A stretch of 64,000 nt of DNA from Adenophora triphylla var. japonica (Eukaryota > Streptophyta > Magnoliopsida > Asterales > Campanulaceae): the NCBI GenBank assembly GCA_022495995.1, contig JAFEMH010001484.1, positions 310,001 through 374,000 of the forward strand, read 5' to 3'. The notes under the pieces were generated by a model. That model saw only the letters and a program-made list of their open reading frames with translations, was not told the origin of the DNA and did not search any database. Of this stretch, positions 1 to 11,374 are shown one piece after another. Positions within the stretch are counted from its first letter, which is position 1. Each line of letters starts with the position of its first letter. A program made the position numbers and the translations under genes.

Positions 1-236
1 AGGCAAAAAAAAAAAAAAAAAAAAAAAAATTCGTGGGGGTGGGGGGTGGGGGGTGGGGGGTGGGGGTGGGGGTAGGGTGGGGGGAGGGTAGGCAAAAAAA
101 AAAAAATAAAAAAAATTCGTGGGGGTGGGGGGGGGTGGGGGGGTGGGGGTGGGGGGGTGGGGGGTGGGGGGGGCGTAAGGGCTGGGTGGGGCTGGGTAGG
201 GGGTAGGGGTGGGTAGGGTTTGGGGGTATTTTGGTC
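1..236. repeat. A-tract and G-rich low-complexity tract
   Basis: Poly-A runs alternate with long stretches of GGGGGT/GGGGTA-type units. Many closely spaced runs of four or more G could form G-quadruplexes on the + strand. There is no coding signal. Exact length may be unreliable because such tracts are hard to assemble. Confidence 0.9.
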
Positions 237-239
237 AAA

Positions 240-443
240 AAAAAATTTTTTTTTCCATTCCCAAAGGAATTGGACTTTCCATCGATTTTATGAAGGAAAG
301 TTGAATTCCTTCATTTGAAGGAATTCAACTTTCCTTCGGAATTTTTTTTTTAAAAAACTTGAACCAAACGGAGGAAAGGAATGGAAAAGGGGGAGTTTTC
401 CATTCCTTTCCCCTCTTTTCCTTCCAACCAAACGCCACCTTAT
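240..443. mobile_element. Palindromic MITE remnant, Tourist-like right end
   Basis: A perfect inverted repeat has 21-base arms at 292-312 and 317-337 around a 4-base loop. The right edge reads CCAAACGCCACC followed by TTA, which resembles a PIF/Harbinger (Tourist) terminus and its 3-bp target site. The matching left terminus is not visible and may have been lost in the adjoining G-rich tract. Confidence 0.5.
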
Positions 444-1198
444 TGTTTATGATTATGAAAAGGATGTCTACGGTGGAACACTGCCAGAATGTAGATTAGC
501 TCCTGCTTGATACTATCTATTGCTACTTGAATTATTCAACTAAATATATTGATGACAAGCTGCAGAAAGTAGATTAGTCTCTGGAGTATTTGTTCGTATA
601 TGCCATTTAATACTGTTTGCGTCTTTAACTAGTTAAAGACTATTCGAGCTAAGAAGAATGTGGTTGGCTTTAGAGATGGAAGATATGTTATGAAGATTCT
701 TACCATTGACCTGAATTGTAGCTTTTAGAGTTGTGCCTAGTAGGGTTGAGAATCTTATTAGTTTGTACACAGTCATGGAAATAATCAGGGCAACTGACCC
801 TAAGGCCCTCCATGCTAAGAATAATGCCATAAGAGGTTAACATATTCTCAAAATGCCATAAAAGGGCTCCATTAAAAAATATACATGCACGATCACTTAT
901 TTAGAATATTGTCAGCACTTCCAGCACTCGTCACTTTTTGCCCATATACCAGTCACCTCTTATAATGGAACTATCAGACTAAGAATGACCGGCAGTTCAA
1001 CTTTCACTCTATCTAATCTGATGGTTCAACTATAAGACTTATTTATGAATAAAAAACCAAAAGATCCCAATAACAGTGATGAACAATTCTCATACTTAAT
1101 CTATCAGATACTTTAATACTCTGATAGATGAACTATAAGACTTTAATTTTCCCCATCTCACATACGTTAAAAAACGCATTACTGCCATTCTCATCCCA
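444..1198. other. Non-coding interval, nothing recognised
   Basis: AT-rich sequence with stops in all frames and no family signature. It could be intronic or upstream DNA of the zinc-finger gene that begins before or in this stretch, but I found no exon that would supply that protein's missing N-terminus. Confidence 0.5.
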
Positions 1199-1400
1199 TA
1201 AGAAAAGTGAAGACCGGTGCATTAAAGCATCCCCGCGTAGCGAGGGTTCGAGGAAGGGTCCTTACCACAAGGGTGAAATGTAGGCAAACTTTACCCAACA
1301 TGAATACAAGAATAAATACAAGAGGCTGCTTCCAGGACTTGATCATGTGACCTCAAGGTCACACGGCAACACCTCAATAAGTGCGCCAAGGCTCCCCTTC
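1199..1400 (-). mobile_element. Au-like tRNA-derived SINE
   Basis: Read on the minus strand it begins with an A-box-like AGCCTTGGCGCACT near 1397. It continues with a degenerate B-box region and a central 'cctcttgta' segment, then the 3' consensus of plant Au SINEs: 'cccttgtggt', 'gacccttcctcgaaccc', 'gctacgcggg' and a 'gcaccgg' end near 1212. The flanks CCATTCTCATCCC (about 1185) and CCATTCATCCC (about 1402) could be a decayed target duplication. I recognise the family from its diagnostic blocks; no database comparison was made. Confidence 0.75.
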
Positions 1401-1790
1401 ACCATTCATCCCTTGAGAAAAAAATTCAACAAAACAAAGAATAATACCCGCTAAAATCAACAAGAAAAAAGAAATATTTGATGAACTATAAGAGTTTATT
1501 TTTTACAAAGAGATCATCAGAAAACCAGATAAATTACACACTTACACACTTACACACACACCCACACATTTGGGTTGGAACTTGAAATGTGTTTAATTGC
1601 CAGAATTTTCAAAACAACGGAGTCAGATCCGATTCCATCTGGCCTCACCCAATACTCAAACTTGAGTCAACGTGTGCTGATTGAATTGCATGGTAATCTA
1701 AGTTTGTTCAAAACAAACTTACAACACTTATACCCACTTTTTCTTAATTCCCGTGTTCAAAACAAAAGTGTAACTTTTAGTGAGACAGAG
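1401..1790. other. Non-coding interval
   Basis: A short run of TTACACAC repeats lies near 1530-1565. I see no gene. Confidence 0.4.
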
Positions 1791-1798
1791 GAAGTATG

Positions 1799-2284
1799 TA
1801 GAGCCGTTAATTTGGGATCGTCCCGTCGGGACGTCCCGTCCCGCCATACAAATGGGATGGGATAGTATATTCTAATCCCGTATAAAAGCAGGCCTATTTG
1901 GGACATCCCGTTTGGGACGCGGGACGAGACGGAACATCCCACATTTTTTTATTTTTTAGCACTTAGTTCTTAGTTTGTTTTCAACTATCCATTGCTTTTT
2001 TGTGTTGATTAAGCTATTTTAAGAATTTAAGAAGTTTTAATCATGTTGGATTGTAAGAGATTTATCTTATGTTTTCAATTTAATGTTTTGGCCTCATCTC
2101 AGTTAGATTTTAGTTTTATAATAGTAGCATCTTTTTGTCCCACATTGTCCCGCGTCCCGAGGTGGGATGGGACTGGACGGGGATTTTATGTCCCGCAAAG
2201 AATTCGGGACGTCCCGTACCGTGAAATTATGGGATTTCATAGTCCAGTCGCGTCCCGTCCCATTTTCCCAAATTGATAGCTCTA
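1799..2284. mobile_element. hAT-type MITE with 8-bp target duplication
   Basis: The 486-bp element has terminal inverted repeats: the left end is TAGAGCCGTTAATTTGGGA, and the right end is its complement with three mismatches, finishing GCTCTA. It is flanked by GAAGTATG (1791-1798) and GGAGTATG (2285-2292), an 8-bp duplication with one mismatch, as hAT elements produce. Both subterminal regions are full of GGGACG/CGTCCC repeats, a usual hAT subterminal arrangement. No transposase is encoded, so it is non-autonomous. Confidence 0.85.
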
Positions 2285-2855
2285 GGAGTATGTAACTAGT
2301 TATATTGTATCTGTATATATACACAATAGGCGGGTCAGGTTCGGTCTATCCTCCAAGATCGTGTACCGAACTGAATTACTTGTTTTGGCTATTTCTTGAA
2401 CCTTAACTGAATCGAAACTAATTAAAACCGAATTAAAATGGCGATTCGGTTCGACTCGATTAGATTCCGCAGTTCGGTGATTTCTTTACACCGCTATTAG
2501 GGATTCTATAGTCACACCTTTAATGCAAGTCCCGTCACCAAGGCTATTATATATGATTTATATGATGACACCAAGAAAAGTCTTATCCCGGGGGCGCTTA
2601 ATCTTTCAAGAAAGCCTCATCCGTGAATTTGCATCTTTTAGCTATCAGGTTAAGACTCCGTAAGAAAATTACACCATGTGTGGCTAAGACGATCCGTAAA
2701 TCTTATAAAATTTATGAATTGTAGATTATATGCTTTCTTTCTCTCTAAATTTTCATTTTTAGATGCTGAAGCATTCATACCTGTACAAGAGTATTTATTT
2801 ATTTTTCAATCATGATTGGTTCTTCTTTCATCCGTAACATCTTCCAAATTTGAAG
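2285..2855. other. Probable intron or upstream DNA of the VAR3-like gene
   Basis: No open frame and no repeat family recognised. It ends at a plausible splice acceptor (AAG before 2856). In VAR3-type proteins a transit peptide and a cysteine-rich domain precede the exon that starts here. They are not visible, so earlier exons probably lie before position 1. Confidence 0.4.
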
Positions 2856-5033
2856 GTGGTGGAATCAGACAAAGCAGAAACAGTCGATTTGATGATGTAT
2901 TTAGTGAGTTATGCTAGTAATCCTACCGCTACCGGAAGAAACAATAGTTCCAATCCTGAGCTTTCAGAGTCATCTGTTCGATTTTTGTTGAATCAGTTGG
3001 TTGATATGAGCTGTAGAGCTAAAGAATCAGACGGGAATGCTCCAGAACAATATCAAAACTCTGGTAGTTATGGACAAACGTCAAGGTTTCTTGGACCAAA
3101 AATAGAAATGAAAAGGGGTGATTGGATATGCTCCCAGTAAGTAATATGACATGAATCCTTGTGTCTTATGTTTCAGAAAATCATTTATGAATAACATTTT
3201 CCTCAAATATTTTGAGCATATAAAGATTGTACATTTAGCTCTGTTTGCTGGAATATGCAATCTATCTTCATTCTATCAACACAGTGTTAATTAAAAATCT
3301 TGGACTCCTGAGGAGAAGTCGAATTGCATGGTATTCTAAGTTTGTTCGTTGCTATATGTAATGAGCAGGTGCAGTTTCATGAACTTTGCAAGGAATTTAA
3401 AGTGTCTTGAATGTGAGGGGCCTAGACCAAGGAGACAGCTTACTGGAGGAGAGTGGGAGTGTCCACAGTGAGTATTACTTAATTCCAGAAGTTAACCAAG
3501 TAGCTAGATCGTCGTGATTCATAACTTGTTCAAATACTGAAATATGTGTTTTCATTTAAGGTGTGATTTCCTTAACTACGGAAGGAACATGGTGTGTTTA
3601 AGATGTGATTGCAAACGCCCTGGCGAGGCCTTGTCGGGCAGTGCCAACTCCATGTCAGTTTCAGGATATAATAATGGGGGCTATGCAGGTAATGATGCTG
3701 CCAATGGTGAGAAGACACAGCGATGGTTTAGTGACGTTTCTCAACAGCATCCTTCTTCTGATATGAACAATATGATGAACAATGAAGAATTTCCTGAAAT
3801 CGTGTCATCAAGAAGAGAAGTAAACAAGCTTGTTTTAAGCACAAGGAACACACCCTTAGATGGGCGATTGGCCAATTCCCAGAATCATGCAACAGATGGC
3901 TCTTCTCCCCGTTCAAGAACAAGTTCTCAGTATGGAAACAACAGAGGAAGTAACTCTGGTTATACTCCATTTGTGCCATTGCCTGCTGATATGTTTACTA
4001 AAAAAAACCGAGAGTCAACAAGCAAAGATGGTAAGGAAGCGGGAATGAAAATCTCTGATGCAACCTCTTCAAAGGTACACGATGAAACGGGCATTGTGGA
4101 TATTAGCAACAAGTCTGAGAGGTTAGAAGGGAGTTTAGAGCTTTCTGAGAAACCTTCAAAAGAAGCTGGCAGGTATTCTGAAGAGAAAAATCAAGATGAA
4201 AAAACAGAAAGATGGTTTAAGAGGGTAGCAGAACTGCATGATGTCCCAGACTTGGCAAGTGCTGTTTCAGATGAGGATTTTCCAGATATTATGCCCACGC
4301 GTAAAGGGGAAAACCGTTTTGTTATTAGCAAGAAAAAGAGCGTTCTTTGACTTCTCCAGCTTACAAAAGACAGAACCACATAGAACAAGGGAACAATGCT
4401 AAGTTTGTTCCATTTGTACCATTTCCTCCTGACTACTTTGCCAAAAAGGACACACAGCCAGCAAGCAGAACTGGTGAAATTTCTTCCAAGAATTCCACAC
4501 CTGGGATGAACAATATAAGTGAGGTACAAAGAACAGAAACACAAAAGAGGGATAACAAGGCGGCAGAGTTTGGTGATCATAGAAGATCAACGAGCGGTTC
4601 AAATTCCTTTGGTTCCCAAACCAATAGCACCAGCAATAGTTGGAATACTTCTGTGGGACCCACAACTTCTCAGATTTCAAATTCTGAGGTCAACCCAAGT
4701 CAACCTCAAGAAAATCAGAATGTTAGAAGTGGTTGGACAGGAAAGAGTCTTGAAGGATCTGCAGTAAAGGAAGTTGATCCTTTGGACATGTCTGAAGAGG
4801 CCAAGGCAGAGAGGTGGTTTCGACGTGTGGCACAAATAAAAGATATATCTGAGCTAAGCCAAATACCGGATGAAGACTTCCCATCAATAATGCCAATGCG
4901 GAAGGGGGTGAACAGATTTGTAGTTAGTAAAAGAAAAACGCCAATGGAGAGGAGATTGACATCTCCCCAGTACCGGAAGAATCTTCCGGTTATAAACTCG
5001 GATCCACTGAAAAAAGAAAATGATAATAGTTGA
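2856..5033 (+). CDS. VAR3-like: VAR3-like RanBP2-type zinc-finger protein (5' partial, frameshifted)
   Basis: Exons are 2856-3136, 3369-3467 and 3561-5033, all with GT-AG introns and phases that join cleanly. Two RanBP2-type zinc fingers are each split across an intron: W-x-C-x2-C at the first exon end continues as NFARNLKCLEC, and WECPQC continues as NYGRNMVCLRC. Downstream are three copies of the VAR3 repeat (RWF...EDFP.I...RKG.NRFV.S.RK) at about 3720-3860, 4200-4340 and 4810-4960. Arabidopsis VAR3 is a chloroplast protein needed for chloroplast and palisade development, so a plastid role is inferred. In the last exon the frame breaks in an A5 run at 4333-4337: the upstream frame stops at 4348, while the homologous sequence continues one frame over to 5033. 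This is either a real null-type deletion or a homopolymer sequencing error. The N-terminal exons are not seen. Confidence 0.8.
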
Positions 5034-6159
5034 ATGACCGAAAGACTTGGTTTTGTAACTTCATTTTTTTTTTATTAAGTTATTAAGTGAAGAAATTTTG
5101 AATCCAATTGATTTATTAGAACCAAAATGTGTATTCTTAAGAAACATATATACACGATCAGTTTGTTTCACGAATAATAATTTCATGAAAATAACTTTCC
5201 GAGAATATTTTCTGGAAAATTAAATGATTTTGTTTTTATCTGTTTTGTAAATTTTATGAAATTATTTTTCAGTGGTTGGTAAACTTTGTGAAAACGTTAC
5301 TGGAATATTTTCTATAACCACTCTTGTTTTTAGCAATTTTAACCATTTTACTTGAAATGTTTGCCCATGCACTTATGTGGATCTTGTTGTGCATGATGCC
5401 TTGGGTGCGTTTTAAACCAATCCGAGAAGGTGTGTTAAAAATAAAGAATACTCCCTCCCGAAAAGTTTGTCCCAATTTGAACTTCATGGTTAACTCAATA
5501 AAATTTTGACCATGATTTCATTAAAACCTAATCATCCATATGTATTTCTGCATCTTAGATTATGGAAAAATGAATAAATAATATAATCCAGTCAATTTTG
5601 TTAACTTTTCTAACATTCTGTTAAGTTTTCTAACATTTTCGGATGATGTGCATGGGCAAATCGGGTGAATAGGGGTGGAGGTTTTAAGAAACAAATGAGG
5701 CACACAATAATAGTTTACGAAACAAGGCGGGTAGAATGTTAAAAAATAACTACGAGTAACATTAACAAGTTTTTAGAGGGGCGAGCGGTGGGTTAGGTTG
5801 TTTAAAAACTATATTAGTACGAGTAACAATTAACACATTTTTGACCGGGTGGGGGTGTTGGTTTTTAGGAAACAACTCGGCATGTTTTTTTTAAGAGGTG
5901 GAGGGGGATTTTGAACTACTACAACGGAGCCTTTACTTCAACGCTCCAGCAAAATGAAAACCGGACAACATGTAAAAAGTGTGCTACACAATGTACTGTA
6001 AAAAGTAGCATCAGTTGCAAGAACTTGGTACAGATTTGGCCTAAGAAATGAAGGAAAACCTCTTTATTATAGTCAATTACAGAGGGTTTCAGTCCCACCA
6101 ACCCCTCTGAAGAAAATACATCACCAACTCACATAAAATGCCTCAATTCAAATTCAGGA
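5034..6159. other. Intergenic, convergent 3' ends
   Basis: Lies between the 3' ends of the zinc-finger gene (+) and CBR1 (-). A TACTCCCTCC half-terminus near 5450 looks like one end of a Stowaway-like MITE, but no matching right end is visible. The DNA is otherwise AT-rich and featureless, with the 3'UTR of CBR1 probably in its last few hundred bases. Confidence 0.5.
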
Positions 6160-9100
6160 TTAGAATTGGAACTGCATCTCTGATGCATATCCCAGAGCAT
6201 CTAAATTAGCAGCCATTGCCTTGTTCATTGGTGGTGGCCCACACCTCAAAACCTGCACACACATTTCAAATCAAGGATTAGCCTTTGTTATTACTATTTG
6301 CACTTTCGGAAAGTGAAAGCCAGAAAATGAATGACGCATCCAAACAAGGCCTAAGTTTCAGCATTATAAGAACGAATTCAATAGTATCATATTTATCGAG
6401 GGAACAAAGAAACATACTTTAATATCTTCTGCGGGAGCAGGGCAATAGGTCTGGATCATCTCCTTGGATACAAAGCCAACACCACCATTCCATTCTTCTG
6501 GTGGCTGTAGCGACATCTCAAGACAATTCAGTTGATATACAAAGACACAAGGGATAAAGTATGTGCTACTCGGGATTACTTAAAAAATAAAAAATAAAAA
6601 ACCAAAGCTAGTTACACATAATTATAAATAAATAACTTACCTGATTTAGCACATAGTATATTTGAAATTGATCAGGGTAATCACGGGCAAGGGCATCCAG
6701 CTCTTCCTGCAATTGAAATTTTATTCTGTTTACATTAACCACAACTATGTATGACTTTGAATTCATCATGCTGCGGTTCAGAATCTTTATATACCGGCTT
6801 TGAAACTGGAAAATAACTACAAAACGAGAGAGAGAGAGAGAGAGAAGAGCTTGAATAATACAACTACGCTGCAATTTAAAACGAAGTCCTCCTTCCAATA
6901 CAACTACGCTGCAATTTAAAACTTATGTGGGATGGTGTTTTACTTGCTTGCACCTTCCTAAATTGCACGATATAGTTTATTGTCTTTCTAGAAATGAGAT
7001 TTTTTTAGTACAGACAGAAAAAAGATGGTGGGATTATTTGTTAGGGATGGGGTGAGAACCAATTTATCACTCAGAATATCTTGATCATCATAAAGGTACA
7101 ACCAAGAAAAAACATAAAGAAAAACCATAACCAAATGTTAGTGAGACGGGATTCCTTTTCATATCAGATGTATCTTGGAAGATATTATTTTCCTTATTAG
7201 ATAGATGTTCCCAACATGTATACCAAAAAGGACAGAAAGGGAAGTTGGATCACTTGCCTTTAAGAGAATGTCATCATAGGTGACATTTGCATATATGAGA
7301 TGCACCTTAGTCTTGTCTTTTGGGTTTTCTAGTATGGCTCTAGCAACCTAAAGAAAAACAGCAAAAAATATGGTTATAAACAACAAGACCCTCAATAAAG
7401 GCTTCTCGCTGAAAGCTTAGATCTCAACTATTTTTATAAAGATAAAAAGTAGATTCACATATAAATACCTGGAACATTGGAGTGATGCCAGAGCCCCCAG
7501 CAAGCATTCCGAATGCTCTCACCTCGTTAGGTTGATACTTGAAACGACCCTGAAAGAAATCATATCACGTGTTATAACTGTATTTTTGGAGATATAATAA
7601 CTTCATGTTCCTTAAAAGCATCAAGAGGAGATTTTTGCAATATGTGAAAGCAATTAACTCAGGTAACAATCAACAAAGTCATGATTGAATGAAGTTTCAT
7701 AGAGTCAACATGAGTCTGGTGTGATGTCTAGATTGATATGAAACCCCATTCCAGCAAGGTGGGAACTTATAAGAAATACCTGACTTCTACGAAGAAGAAA
7801 ACTAAATCATACTGGCCGGCAATTAACAACTACAGTCTCAATGTAAGTGTCGCGCTTGACTAGTAAAACATTTTAAGAACTGCTTTGGGGGGTGACAAGT
7901 TAGAGATAGAAAGAGAAAGAGAAGGAAAAAGGCAAAAAGGAAAATGTGAGACTTTTTATGGAAAGGACGAATAATTAGGATGTTATTTTTTTTAATAAAA
8001 GAACGAGTGGGGTGAAAAGTTAGGGATAGGAAGAGAGAGAAGGAAAAAGGCAAAAAAAAAAAAATGGATTAAAAATCTATAATTTAGATAAAAGTATGAA
8101 TTTAATTGGTGTGCCACAAGGGTTTGTAAAAACAGTGAGTGTGTGGGTGTGTGTTTGTGCTTTTGAACATGGTAACTATTTATTATTAGCTCAATTCCAC
8201 CTATCGAATGGTGAATATGAGAGCGTTATGCACATCATATTGTTTGGTTGGACGCTTCTTATGAATCAATAGACCGAATAAAATCTTTGAAGGGGATATA
8301 CACATAATAATATAAATTTTCAACGTGTCAACTCAACGGAGTTCAGATAAGATTTCTATCATGTGATAATGCAAAAGTTCTACCAAGCAAATGTGTTTGG
8401 AACCTTCATTGACAAGTAAAATAGAAAGACTTTCAATGTGAAGATACTATGGCGTGAATACATCTGTACAAACTAACATGCTCTTGTATGCAGTTGTTAA
8501 ATGATACCAACATGCACAAAATAGTAAATTTTAGAAATAGCTGAAACATATCCAGCGCCCTCTAGCATATCCGATTCCCTCTAACCATTTCAAAGGAAAT
8601 ACTTGCATTAAAGATAAAAAGTAGGACAGATTCGGTACAACCACATTGGAGTTGGATATTTACTAAGTTGCATACTGGCAAATTACACGTGCTTTCAACA
8701 TTTTACAAAAAGGAACAAAACTAAATTAATACTAACATAATTATTTTGTCGTCTTAATACATGTCATAATGGGGCACCATATTCGCTTGTTAAAGGGTAA
8801 CAAGAACAGACAAAATTGTGGGCTTTAAGGAGTCAAATCAAGCAAACAATTACCATATAAATTATATCGTTAACTTTCTTAGCTCGAGGAATATAATGAA
8901 AATCGACAATACTGGCAAGGATATGTACCTTTGGTCCCTTTACAGAGAGATAATCGCCGACTTGCATCTCCCGGAAATGGTGTGACATGCGTCCTAGTGG
9001 ATACATCTACTTATGTAGACCACAAAAAATTCAAATTAACCAAGAACTGACTTCAAAAACATGAAAATTTGAGCAACAAAAAAAAGTAGCAGATAAAATA

Positions 9101-9810
9101 CCTTTATAACTAACTCAAAATATCCAATATCAGAGTCCAGAGTAGTTGGGGTATACGGCTTAATAACCTCTTCGCCTACGCTGTCCTTGCCCCTATTCGA
9201 CAGATACAAAACTACTTATTATGGCTGCCAAAATCAAGTCTAAAAATAGCTTCAAGGAAAAGTCAATGTAAAGGACCTGCAACTTATGTGCTGTCCAATG
9301 GGAAGGCCCAGAACTGATGTAGGTGTAGGAAGCTCAAATTTGAACTTAGCCACATTATGGCTAAGCTGAGTGCGCTTCACAAGCTTGAATTCCTTGAAGT
9401 TCTCTGAATCCAAACACCCTATTCAAAGCACATACCACTCAATTAATCAATTTACAGATATCCCAGATTAGATCACTAAATATTCTGTCAGAATCGATTA
9501 AAATGCAGTAGACTTGACCATACTCAAAAAGTCAAAATTGGATGATGAATTAAATCTGCATAAACTTAAACTTGGACTATCAAAGATTGACTACACGATG
9601 AAAAAGAAGCAGATCAGAAGCAAATTACGAGAAATTGAAAGAAACGAAAATAGAAAAAATACCCAGAAAGCAAATCAAAAGAAAACAAACTAGGATCAAA
9701 CCTTTAGGTTTCTTGGAGGAAAACAAGTAAGTGGTGGTGGCAACGACGGCGACAAATGCGACGGCAACGGCGACGCCAATCTGGATCTCGGGTTTTTGCA
9801 ACAAATCCAT
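6160..9810 (-). CDS. CBR1: NADH-cytochrome b5 reductase 1
   Basis: Flavoprotein that passes electrons from NADH to cytochrome b5 at the ER membrane, supplying fatty-acid desaturases. The nine exons on the minus strand are 9810-9702, 9418-9277, 9192-9102, 9006-8929, 7549-7469, 7347-7258, 6706-6641, 6504-6418 and 6252-6160. They total 837 nt (278 residues plus stop), close to the usual length of about 280. A hydrophobic N-terminal anchor (about residues 9-30) precedes the FAD-binding KPYTPTTL and GRMSHHF motifs, the nucleotide-binding [10 protein letters not shown] motif and the C-terminal CGPPPMN and EMQFQF. All introns are GT-AG except the one after exon 6, whose donor is GCAAGT (7257-7252). 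The start is the first ATG in frame, directly before the membrane anchor. The gene looks intact. Confidence 0.95.
7889..8058. repeat. Imperfect direct duplication in CBR1 intron 4
   Basis: A purine-rich segment (GGGGTGACAAGTTAGAGATA... to GGAAAAAGGCAAAAA, about 7889-7942) recurs with minor changes at about 8009-8058. It lies inside the 1.4-kb intron between exons 4 and 5. No family recognised. Confidence 0.6.
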
Positions 9811-10126
9811 GATTTGGGTATATTGAAAAAGAGGAGAGGAGAGGTCGGCTTTTATGGGAGTAGGAAACAAAAATGGGAATCGTTTTAGATGATTTTCGAC
9901 ATAAACGAGGAAGATGGAATTGGGGGATTTGGTGAGGGAGTGAAATCGCTTACCTACCAACCAACGTTTGTAAACCACTAATCACTTCAGTTTTGACGGC
10001 TCGGCTGCCCACTGTGTTTTTTTTTTTTACTCCAGAATTTAATGTTTTTAGTTTGAATTGACACGGGATGGGGATGGACGGAGATTAATAAAAAATAAAT
10101 ATTGTGAATATGAAAAATAAAGTATA
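9811..10126. promoter_or_regulatory. CBR1 5'UTR and upstream region
   Basis: The first exon's 5'UTR and promoter must lie here, read toward lower coordinates. I see no clear TATA box in the first 200 bases. Confidence 0.4.
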
Positions 10127-10376
10127 TTTCCTCCGTTTTATGTAAATGCAAATTTTCCAAAATGATAAATAATATTCACTATTTCACTCACTCATTTTCT
10201 CTCCTACTTCACTTTTACACTCACAATATTCTCTCTCCTCACTATTCCTCCCACTCATTCTCTCTCCTATTTAATTTTTCATACTCACAACATTTAACTT
10301 TTTCTTTTTCTTACATCACTTTTTCTTAATTTCCACACCCAAAAAGTTAATCCACATTCACGTGGGACGAAGGGAG
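10127..10376. mobile_element. Stowaway-like MITE
   Basis: Starts after TA with TTTCCTCCGTTTTATGTAAA and ends CACGTGGGACGAAGGGAG before TA. Internal 'cactcattctctctcc' blocks match those of the other CTCCCTCCGTCCC elements in this window, so it belongs to the same Tc1/mariner-type non-autonomous group. Confidence 0.75.
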
Positions 10377-10643
10377 TATGAGAGAAATTGGATAAGAAGT
10401 TTTTATTTTGAGAACGATAAGTAAGTCTTATTATTCATTTTTTTAAGTAAATAAAGCAATTAAAAATTTTAAAATGAGACAAATTAAAGAAGAAAATAAA
10501 AACCCTAAATAGGGAGGAGTACTATTTTGACTTTGACCGGTGTATTATGGACCAAAGCGCCATCCAATTGAGTGAAGTAACCATGCCATACTTGTGCATG
10601 CTATTATAAACAATAAAAGGTTATTTTCCTAACGTGCAACGTA

Positions 10644-10989
10644 GTTCCTCCGTCCCACTTAAGTGTCCTAGGGTAGGGTAGTATTTCACGTTTTTTAAAA
10701 AACAATAAAATAAAATAAAAAATTGCAAGTGAATAGAAGATTGGAAGAGAAAAAATGTAAAAGTTAAAATATTTATGATAAAACCTCTTTTTGATTGATT
10801 TTTTTTTTTAAATATGTTAATATTATAAGAGCATAATAAATGATTTTTTTGTAAATATATTTACATTATAAGGATATAAATGTTCGAAACACTGATCAAA
10901 ATTTATAATTTATAGAATGAGATTTCTAATCTGGGACAGATCAAAAGGAAAAGTAGGATTCTTTGAAGTGGGACGGAGGACCGAGGGAG
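10644..10989. mobile_element. Stowaway-like MITE
   Basis: Left end GTTCCTCCGTCCCACTTAAG and right end GAAGTGGGACGGAGGACCG followed by AGGGAG are inverted copies, flanked by TA. About 346 bp, AT-rich, no ORF. Confidence 0.8.
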
Positions 10990-11225
10990 TATATTTTTAT
11001 GCTCTTTTTTAAATCGAATAAACATTCCTTAAGGTTCTTATGGTGAGATTAATATGCTTAAAAAAATAATTTCATTAATTTTATAGTAATTTTAAATACC
11101 AAAACTACCCATGTATATAAACTTCACTCATTTGCTAGGGTTTCATTTTGTTAGAAATGGGTTCGTGGAAAATAATGTTTGACCAAACTTTGACTGAGTT
11201 TTCAAATAGGTTTCATTAAATAATA

Positions 11226-11374
11226 CTCCCTCCGTCTCCGTCTCCGTCTCAGACCAACCAAGGGTCCTAGCCCCTGGGGGAGTATTTCACGATTTTTATG
11301 AAAATTTTTAAAAAATGAATAAAAAATTAAAAGTGGATAGAAGATTAGAGGAGAAAAAATATAAAAATTAAACA
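11226..11374. mobile_element. Left part of a Stowaway-like MITE split by Copia-1
   Basis: Begins after TA with CTCCCTCCGTCTCC. The sequence from 11282 to 11374 (93 bp) is repeated, with three mismatches, at 20180-20272 on the other side of Copia-1. The MITE continues at 20180-20743. Confidence 0.8.

Noticed and set aside
5440..5700. Complete Stowaway MITE starting CTCCCTCC near 5450
   Set aside because: No inverted right end found within 600 bp.
7838..8053. 71-codon Phe/Leu-rich ORF
   Set aside because: Complement of a purine-rich duplication within a CBR1 intron.
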